Shown here one piece after another: positions 13,730 to 18,219 of a stretch of 18,219 nucleotides of DNA. The notes beneath the pieces were generated by a model that searched no databases, was not told where the DNA came from, and saw only the letters and a list, made by a program, of their open reading frames with translations. Origin of the DNA: CAMCSH01 sp043748535 (GTDB taxonomy: Bacteria > Verrucomicrobiota > Lentisphaeria > Lentisphaerales > Lentisphaeraceae); contig JAYTMY010000269.1 in assembly GCA_043748535.1 (NCBI GenBank), positions 1 through 18,219 of the forward strand, written 5' to 3'. Both the position numbers and the translations under genes were made by a program. Position 1 is the first letter of the stretch; each line of letters starts with the position of its first letter.

Positions 13730-15166
13730 TCACCTCTGGCCCAGTGAACCGGAGATATATGAGCCTTGGGATTTGATTCCTGCCAGAGTTTGCTCCATGG
13801 TGGAGAAACGCTCAAACAGCTGGGTCTCTTTCTCGGCGATCTGGAAATTTAAAAAAGTGATCTTGATATTGCGCTTCTGAATCTGCCCTTCAAGGCCACT
13901 TTTGCGGCGGGCGAAGCTGCCATCCACTGGCGCGATCGAGGTGTCGATATATTCGCGCAAATTGCGGAAAATGCCTTTATTGAAATCGCGGGCGAAATCC
14001 TCCGCATCATCGAAGTTATTTTTCAGGGCGTTGCTCAGTTTCTCCTCCGAAACCAAGGTCAGACGGTTGTCGCGGCCTGCAGTCCAGATGCCGAGATCTT
14101 GCAGGGTGTTGACGCTCGGTGTGGCACCGGCATCTGTCGTGGGATTATGGAAGCGGGCGGTGACCAAACTGCGGGTGCGGAAGCGCAGGGCTGAGACAGC
14201 GGCATCCCCCTGCAATAGACCTTTGCTCGTGATTTTACCGCCGCCAGTGGCGAGAGTCACTCTAGTATAAGATTCGGCCGTCTCCATAGCATCATTGTAG
14301 GAGCTGATGAAGTCTTTGAAAGCGGTGACCAGCGAGCTTGTGTCGCGAGTGATTTCCAAGCTACTGCTGCCGACCTTGCTGAAGTTGAAAGTGAGGCCTT
14401 CGACGACATCGGTACGCTTGTTATTGTTGGTACCGGTGACGGCGATGCCGTTGACGGTGGCATCAAGATCTGAGCCGACTTGCAGTTCATGCTTGAAGCC
14501 GCCGCTACCGTCGTCAAGTCCAAGCGCTGCGGCGACTCCCCCGGTGCCGTCGGTCAAGGTCATGGCGGCATTGCCGGTATCGGCCCGATCGATGACCAGC
14601 GAGGTGCCGACGACACTGGCTTTGACCTTGTCGCTCATCGAGCCGGCGGCGCTGTTGATTTTATCGCGCAGGGTCTTGACGGTGTCCTCTGCGGCCACGC
14701 TAATCGTCTGGCCATTCAGAACAAAGTCTCCTGGAACAAAGCTTGGTAAGTCGCCAAAGGGGGTTGATGACGAGGTTTGAGAATCTGAAGCGATCCGATG
14801 AGCCTTGGCGAGGGTTGTGACTTCAACACTGTATTTGCCGAGGCCGGCGGTGCGTTCGACGGCGGCGGAAACCACGGCTGAATCGCTGGCGGTGGCGACT
14901 TTCTGATTCCAAGTAGTGAAAGAGCTGAGGGCGTTGACCTTGGTGCCGAGGGCGGAAACATTGGTGTCAATCTCATCCCAAGCAGTAATTTTTTCCTCAT
15001 CGCGCTTGGTGTCGAGTTCCAAGCGTTTGACCGGCAGACGCGCTGCCTGGAGCATGCTATCGACCATGGTCTGGGTGTCCTGCCCGGAGCTGATGCCGCC
15101 AAACCGGATGGTCGGGAGCTTCACTGGGGTATCGGCACCGATGCTGGAACTATTAATCGTATTCAT
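13730..15166 (-). CDS. fliD: flagellar hook-associated protein 2 (filament cap)
   Basis: FliD forms the cap at the filament tip and guides flagellin folding outside the cell after export by the flagellar type III system. The 478-residue protein has the N-terminal FliD signature RFGGISSGQDTQTMVDSML (21-39) followed by a helical segment, a middle beta-rich part, and the C-terminal FliD domain. The last 70 residues are heptad-like and include FERFSTMEQTLAGIKSQGSY, the classic cap-protein end. The start at 15164-15166 is chosen because AAGGAG (15175-15180) lies 8 nt before it; an in-frame start 21 nt further upstream overlaps that site. It lies 110 bp downstream of flagellin on the same strand, with a hairpin and a sigma54-like site between. 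No fliS follows in this window; a terminator does. Confidence 0.95.
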   Translation of the reverse strand: MNTINSSSIGADTPVKLPTIRFGGISSGQDTQTMVDSMLQAARLPVKRLELDTKRDEEKITAWDEIDTNVSALGTKVNALSSFTTWNQKVATASDSAVVSAAVERTAGLGKYSVEVTTLAKAHRIASDSQTSSSTPFGDLPSFVPGDFVLNGQTISVAAEDTVKTLRDKINSAAGSMSDKVKASVVGTSLVIDRADTGNAAMTLTDGTGGVAAALGLDDGSGGFKHELQVGSDLDATVNGIAVTGTNNNKRTDVVEGLTFNFSKVGSSSLEITRDTSSLVTAFKDFISSYNDAMETAESYTRVTLATGGGKITSKGLLQGDAAVSALRFRTRSLVTARFHNPTTDAGATPSVNTLQDLGIWTAGRDNRLTLVSEEKLSNALKNNFDDAEDFARDFNKGIFRNLREYIDTSIAPVDGSFARRKSGLEGQIQKRNIKITFLNFQIAEKETQLFERFSTMEQTLAGIKSQGSYISGSLGQR

Positions 15167-15192
15167 GGTGAAAACTCCTTGCCGCAATATAC

Positions 15193-15208
15193 AGCAGCTG
15201 TCATGCCA
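15193..15208 (-). promoter_or_regulatory. candidate sigma54 promoter for fliD
   Basis: Minus-strand TGGCATGACAGCTGCT matches the sigma54 consensus TGGCACG-N4-TTGCW at 10 of 12 fixed positions, with the required GG-N10-GC spacing. The predicted start near 15183 gives a leader of only about 17 nt that still contains AAGGAG. Single short-site matches occur by chance, so confidence is moderate. Confidence 0.4.
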
Positions 15209-15219
15209 GAAGCAATAGT

Positions 15220-15245
15220 GGCGGCCGGGATTGCTCCCAGCCGCC
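15220..15245 (-). other. 11-bp hairpin with GNRA loop between flagellin and fliD
   Basis: In minus-strand RNA, GGCGGCUGGGA (15245-15235) pairs with UCCCGGCCGCC (15230-15220) over 11 pairs including one U-G, closed by a GCAA tetraloop. It begins 32 nt after the flagellin stop. No U-tract follows, so it is not a standard intrinsic terminator; it could protect the flagellin mRNA 3' end or act as a factor-assisted stop. Confidence 0.65.
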
Positions 15246-15276
15246 CCTAGCGGTCACTCACTCACTGCTGAGGGTA

Positions 15277-16218
15277 TCAGCCGACGAGCTGCATGACCGC
15301 CTGCGGCAACTGGTTGGCCTGGGCCAACATCGCGTTCGAGACCTGACCGAGGATCTGGAACTTCGAGAACTGCGTCGATTCGGCCGCCATGTCGACGTCG
15401 CGGATCTTCGATTCGGAAGCTCGGATGTTGTCCTCGTAGGAGAGCAAGGCGCTGCGGGTGTATTCCAAGCGGTTTTGCTGGGCACCGTTGTTAGCGCGGG
15501 CATTGGAGATGAAGTCGATTGCTTTCGACAACTTGCCGATGGCGTTGGACGAGCCGACGGACATCTTGGCAGTATTGATGATCGAACCCCAAGTCACGGC
15601 CGAGTGGGTCGACCCGGCGAGGGTGACGTTGTCGGTCGAGTAGGTGAAGGTGTGAACCGAACCAATGGACTCGGCAGAGTCAACCTGCAGGTTCGCTAGT
15701 TCCAGATTGATTTTCTGGCTCTGGTCAGGACCGATCTGCAGAGACACATTGCCTGTAGGATCGGCGTCACTGACACTCGACACCCCGTTACCGCCGCGGA
15801 ACAGGTACAGGCCGTTGAATTTGGCGGCGGCATCATTGTGAGAGGTGACACGCACCATCTCTTTCTGCAGCTGCTTGAATTCGGTCTGAATGTTACCTTT
15901 GTCGGTTTCCGACTTGGTGCCGTCGCCGTGCTCAATGGAGAGCTCGCTCATCCGGCCGAGCATATCGTTCATTTTCTGCATCCAGCTGTCAGCTGTCTGC
16001 AGCATCGACATACCGTTGTCGACGTTGGCGCGAGCCATGGCGACATTGCGGGTTTGTGAACGCATGCGTTCACTGATGCCGACACCAGATGGGTCATCTT
16101 GAACGGTTTTGACACCGGTCGAAAGGTGACCCATGGCGCGTTTCATGTTGACGCTGTTGGAAGCGAAGTTGGACCAAACGCTGAAAGCGGTTGAGTTGTT
16201 GTTGACTGCGAGTGACAT
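15277..16218 (-). CDS. fliC: flagellin (filament subunit)
   Basis: Flagellin is exported by the flagellar type III apparatus and polymerises into the filament. The 313-residue protein keeps both conserved ends. The N-terminal D0/D1 has HLSTGVKTVQDDPSGVGISE (31-50), then RANVDNGMSMLQTAD. The C-terminal D1/D0 has QQNRLEYTRSALLSYEDNI, ASESKIRDVDMA and AMLAQANQLPQAVMQLVG. The centre (roughly 130-220) is short and beta-like, so this is a compact flagellin without large D2/D3 domains. The DDPSGVGIS variant replaces the enteric DDAAGLAIS. The start at 16216-16218 is preferred because AGGGA lies 8 nt upstream; an ATG 9 nt further up directly abuts that site. It has its own sigma28-type promoter and a long structured leader. 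Confidence 0.96.
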   Translation of the reverse strand: MSLAVNNNSTAFSVWSNFASNSVNMKRAMGHLSTGVKTVQDDPSGVGISERMRSQTRNVAMARANVDNGMSMLQTADSWMQKMNDMLGRMSELSIEHGDGTKSETDKGNIQTEFKQLQKEMVRVTSHNDAAAKFNGLYLFRGGNGVSSVSDADPTGNVSLQIGPDQSQKINLELANLQVDSAESIGSVHTFTYSTDNVTLAGSTHSAVTWGSIINTAKMSVGSSNAIGKLSKAIDFISNARANNGAQQNRLEYTRSALLSYEDNIRASESKIRDVDMAAESTQFSKFQILGQVSNAMLAQANQLPQAVMQLVG

Positions 16219-16248
16219 GGTGTACATCCCTGTAGGCTCTGGGTTGCT

Positions 16249-16311
16249 GCCGAACTCCTTGTCGGCAATCCGGATGGGCTCAGTCGTCCGGCTCCGGACC
16301 TACCGGACGAC
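16249..16311 (-). promoter_or_regulatory. structured flagellin leader with two hairpins
   Basis: The predicted flagellin leader of about 136 nt contains a 9-bp stem, GTCGTCCGG/CCGGACGAC (arms 16303-16311 and 16283-16291, 11-nt loop), and a 5-bp stem, GCCGA/TCGGC (arms 16262-16266 and 16249-16253), whose loop holds AAGGAG. Further ANGGA words lie at 16318-16322 and at the ribosome site (16227-16231). ANGGA in hairpin loops is the CsrA recognition pattern, and CsrA controls flagellin translation in Bacillus; the link here is inference. Confidence 0.45.
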
Positions 16312-16362
16312 CAGGAATCCTTGCGGATCCCGCGAAACCTACTCGGTTCCGCTGTCCTTGGG

Positions 16363-16389
16363 CTTTCGGCGGCCGCTGCTAGGTATTTA
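16363..16389 (-). promoter_or_regulatory. sigma28 (FliA)-type promoter for flagellin
   Basis: On the minus strand TAAA (16386-16389), exactly 15 bp, then GCCGAAAG (16363-16370). The flagellar sigma28 consensus is TAAA-N15-GCCGATAA, so 10 of 12 positions match with ideal spacing. It precedes a flagellin gene, the standard target. Transcription should start near 16356. Confidence 0.8.
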
Positions 16390-16412
16390 GGGGCCGATCC
16401 ATATAAAAAGCA

Positions 16413-16438
16413 AAAAACTCCCGATCAAGGGAGTTTTT
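16413..16438. terminator. bidirectional intrinsic terminator after the protease gene
   Basis: AAAAACTCCC (16413-16422), 6-nt loop, GGGAGTTTTT (16429-16438). It lies 20 bp beyond the stop of the minus-strand protease gene and insulates it from the flagellin promoter. The T-run in either direction makes it able to act both ways. Confidence 0.88.
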
Positions 16439-16458
16439 GGCGGGAGATTCGGCCTTGC

Positions 16459-17346
16459 TCAAGGAGCCGGCTTGCGGAAGAGATCGAGGATGGACTGGCT
16501 GAGGACACAGGCCTTGAAGGTCATCTGGAAATTGGTCTCGTTGCCGTTGCTGGTGTCGTAGTAGATCGACTGGGTGTAGGTGACCATGCCGATGAGCTCG
16601 CCGCAGTCGTTGTAGATCGGGCCGCCGGAGGAGCCTTTGGCGAAATCGGCGGTGATGGCCATGCGCTCGACCCGGCGGCCTTCTTTGCCTCGTGGCGCTT
16701 CGAGGAAGTGCCGCGACACGACGCCCTGGGTGAGACACCAATAATGCATGGCGGGATGAGTGATCGCCAGGACCTTGGTGCCGGCGGGGGAGCGGGTGCA
16801 CAGTGACACCGGCTTGAGCCCGGTGGCGGCGATACGGATGAGGGCGCAGTCCGCCTCCTTGTCGGCGGCGAGGACTTCCTGGACCGGAAAGACCCGGCCA
16901 TCCCGGAAGGCGACAACCAGCTGCTCAGATTTATTGCCGCTGCCGCGGCCTTCGACAACGTGGAAGTTGGTGACGATCAGGCCGTCGGCACCGACAACCA
17001 CGCCAGACGCCGGAGCGCTATGCCATTTGGGGCACTTGTCACACTTGTAGACCCGGGCGACGACGACGGTGGCGTCGACCAGATCGCTATAAAGCCGATC
17101 CATGGGCAAGGCCACGTGGCGGTCGCTCGTCACCGGGGGCGGCAGATCGGCGACCGAGCGTTTACGGGCTTGTTCAAGGAGCATCGGCGGTGCGACAAAG
17201 CTGGCCGGAGCGATCTTGTCGATAGCCGTTTCGAGATTGCTCATGGTCTGGCTGTCGTCGATGGTCAGGTTGGCAACGGCGGGAATGGTCTGCACCCCGA
17301 CGCAGGAGCTCAGAAGCAGCAAAGCGGCGAGGCAGAATAGACGCAT
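16459..17346 (-). CDS. trypsin-like serine protease lipoprotein without PDZ domain
   Basis: The 295-residue protein has the chymotrypsin-fold triad of the HtrA-like trypsin_2 type: H129 in VTNFHVV, D166 in KEADCALIRI and S240 in AKGSSGGPIYN (GSSGGP instead of the usual GNSGGP). A lipobox LSSC with C15 follows a hydrophobic signal, so it should be membrane-anchored, acting in the periplasm or at the outer membrane. Unlike DegP/DegQ it ends right after the protease domain. An N-terminal extension of about 90 residues precedes it, partly helical (about 35-65). A CxxC pair (C102, C105) sits just before the first domain strands and could form a disulphide or bind metal. GGAG lies 6 nt before the ATG. 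It starts 21 bp after pyrH and probably shares its transcript. Substrate is unknown. Confidence 0.9.
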   Translation of the reverse strand: MRLFCLAALLLLSSCVGVQTIPAVANLTIDDSQTMSNLETAIDKIAPASFVAPPMLLEQARKRSVADLPPPVTSDRHVALPMDRLYSDLVDATVVVARVYKCDKCPKWHSAPASGVVVGADGLIVTNFHVVEGRGSGNKSEQLVVAFRDGRVFPVQEVLAADKEADCALIRIAATGLKPVSLCTRSPAGTKVLAITHPAMHYWCLTQGVVSRHFLEAPRGKEGRRVERMAITADFAKGSSGGPIYNDCGELIGMVTYTQSIYYDTSNGNETNFQMTFKACVLSQSILDLFRKPAP

Positions 17347-17367
17347 GGCAAGCTCCAGACTTTAGGA

Positions 17368-18084
17368 TTATTGTCCGACGGTGGTGGCGTGCGAGGCGTC
17401 GCCGCCGATGATGCGGCGGAGAGAGCCTTTTTCGAAGAAGTCGAAGACGATGATCGGCAATTTGTTTTCCATGCACAGGGCGAAGGCGGTGGAATCCATC
17501 ACCTGGAGGCGGCGTTGCAGGCATTCGCCGTAGCTGATGTGGGAGAATTTCACTGCGTCGGCAAACTTCTTGGGGTCTTTGTCGTAGATGCCGTCGACCT
17601 TGGTCGCCTTGAGAACGACTTCACATTCGGCTTCGACAGCGCGCAGGGCGGCGGTGGTGTCGGTCGAGAAAAAGGGCGAGCCGGTGCCGGCGGCGAAGAT
17701 GACGACGCGGCCTTTTTCGAAGTGGCGGACGGCCTTGCGGCGGATGTAGGGTTCGCAGATCGACTGCATGGCGATGGCGGACTGGACGCGGGTGGCGACG
17801 CCGAGGCTTTCGAGGCCGTCCTGGAGCGCGAGGGCGTTGATGCAGGTGGCGAGCATGCCCATGTAGTCGGCGGTGGCCCGGTCCATGCCCTTGCGCGAGG
17901 CGGCGAGGCCGCGGAAGATGTTGCCGCCGCCGATGACGAGGGCGACTTCGACGCCGAGGTCGACGATTTCCTTGATCGACAAGGCCATCTCGTGGACGAT
18001 GTCGGGCGAGATCGGGTTATCGCCGTCTTTGAGGGTTTCGCCGCTGAGCTTAAGGAGGACGCGTTTATAGACGGGCTTGGACAT
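17368..18084 (-). CDS. pyrH: UMP kinase (uridylate kinase)
   Basis: PyrH (EC 2.7.4.22) phosphorylates UMP to UDP in pyrimidine synthesis; it belongs to the amino-acid-kinase fold and acts as a cytoplasmic hexamer. The 238-residue form shows all expected motifs: LLKLSGE (10-16), VIGGGNIFRG (50-59), DYMGMLAT (73-80), GTGSPFFSTDT (133-143), KVDGIYDKDPKK (162-173) and VMDSTA (195-200). The start at 18082-18084 (MSKPVYKRVLLKLSGE) matches the family; AGGAG lies 9 nt upstream. An in-frame ATG 39 nt further up gives an atypical N-terminus. The familiar tsf-pyrH-frr order is not seen: a protease lipoprotein follows instead, and no tsf abuts upstream within the window. Confidence 0.96.
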   Translation of the reverse strand: MSKPVYKRVLLKLSGETLKDGDNPISPDIVHEMALSIKEIVDLGVEVALVIGGGNIFRGLAASRKGMDRATADYMGMLATCINALALQDGLESLGVATRVQSAIAMQSICEPYIRRKAVRHFEKGRVVIFAAGTGSPFFSTDTTAALRAVEAECEVVLKATKVDGIYDKDPKKFADAVKFSHISYGECLQRRLQVMDSTAFALCMENKLPIIVFDFFEKGSLRRIIGGDASHATTVGQ

Positions 18085-18123
18085 GGGGGGAGGCTCCTGG
18101 GGACTTGCAAGGTTAGGGGTCAT

Positions 18124-18129
18124 AGTATA
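18124..18129 (-). promoter_or_regulatory. possible -10 element upstream of pyrH
   Basis: Minus-strand TATACT lies 40 bp upstream of the chosen pyrH start in an AT-rich patch, the only such patch near this gene. No convincing -35 box is seen at 16-18 bp spacing, so this is tentative. Confidence 0.3.
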
Positions 18130-18145
18130 ACCTCTTTAGAAAAAA

Positions 18146-18219
18146 TTAGGGATTGCTCTTCCCTGCTTTGATTGGCTTGATTTTCGCACTGGCACTGAGA
18201 TGGGCTTCGAGCAGATCCT
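18146..18219 (-). CDS. possible 3' end of a gene upstream of pyrH, cut by the window edge
   Basis: One minus-strand frame is open from the edge to a TAA at 18146-18148 and encodes DLLEAHLSASAKIKPIKAGK followed by SNP. The Lys-rich tail looks like a plausible C-terminus, but two other frames are also open here, so the choice is uncertain. It would end 61 bp before pyrH. Too short to identify. Confidence 0.3.
   Translation of the reverse strand, partial: DLLEAHLSASAKIKPIKAGKSNP

Noticed and set aside
17371..18171. A 266-codon plus-strand open frame opposite pyrH
   Set aside because: pyrH is unmistakable on the other strand, and this product is Asp/Gly/Val-rich with no domain features.

Overview
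The window is a high-GC, gene-dense bacterial chromosome segment. Several things point to a didermic bacterium, most likely of the Verrucomicrobiota or a related PVC lineage. It has lipoprotein signals, a TonB-dependent outer-membrane receptor, an FG-GAP repeat lipoprotein, a secreted bacterial serpin, and dispersed inverted repeats of the 'TTCACCACGAAGACACGAAG' and 'TTCACCACCGAGGCACAGAG' type that I associate with those genomes. This placement is inference; no rRNA or tRNA gene is present to confirm it.

Layout. At the left edge (1-130) there is perhaps the end of a forward gene, then a terminator. Next on the minus strand is a 676-residue fusion of two PilT-like ATPase halves with altered catalytic motifs (131-2161) behind a good sigma70-type promoter. 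Divergent from it is a translationally coupled pair: an unknown four-helix membrane protein and a BtuF/FecB-type substrate-binding lipoprotein (2252-3657). Two minus-strand genes follow: a TIGR01777/YfcH-type SDR epimerase and, upstream of it, a secreted serpin whose reading frame is interrupted by one TAG codon at a conserved glutamine position. Divergent from the serpin is a TonB-dependent receptor (6324-8459), which ends 3 bp from the convergent FG-GAP lipoprotein (8463-9647).

The only long non-coding stretch (9648-10119) is filled by a 12-bp inverted repeat and a nested inverted-repeat element. After it come arginine N-succinyltransferase (astA), an unrecognised 411-residue protein, four tandem CGATATCG octamers, and a circularly permuted RbgA/YlqF ribosome-assembly GTPase. 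A bidirectional terminator separates RbgA from a convergent flagellar block: fliD and, upstream of it, flagellin. Flagellin has an excellent sigma28-type promoter (TAAA-N15-GCCGAAAG) and a structured leader; fliD has a sigma54-like site directly upstream. At the right edge, pyrH (UMP kinase) is followed 21 bp later by a trypsin-like serine protease lipoprotein, probably in one operon.

How the genes fit together. The flagellar pair is a clear functional unit: filament subunit plus filament cap. The tandem PilT protein suggests surface motility or pilus function, but it sits alone. The substrate-binding lipoprotein and the TonB receptor could serve metal-chelate or cobalamin uptake but are not contiguous. 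Housekeeping genes (pyrH, rbgA, astA) are interspersed. I see no CRISPR array, phage module, insertion sequence or defence island. The most unusual items are the amber-interrupted serpin, the fused PilT pair lacking the catalytic glutamate, the unknown 411-residue protein, the membrane protein coupled to the binding lipoprotein, and the nested repeat element.
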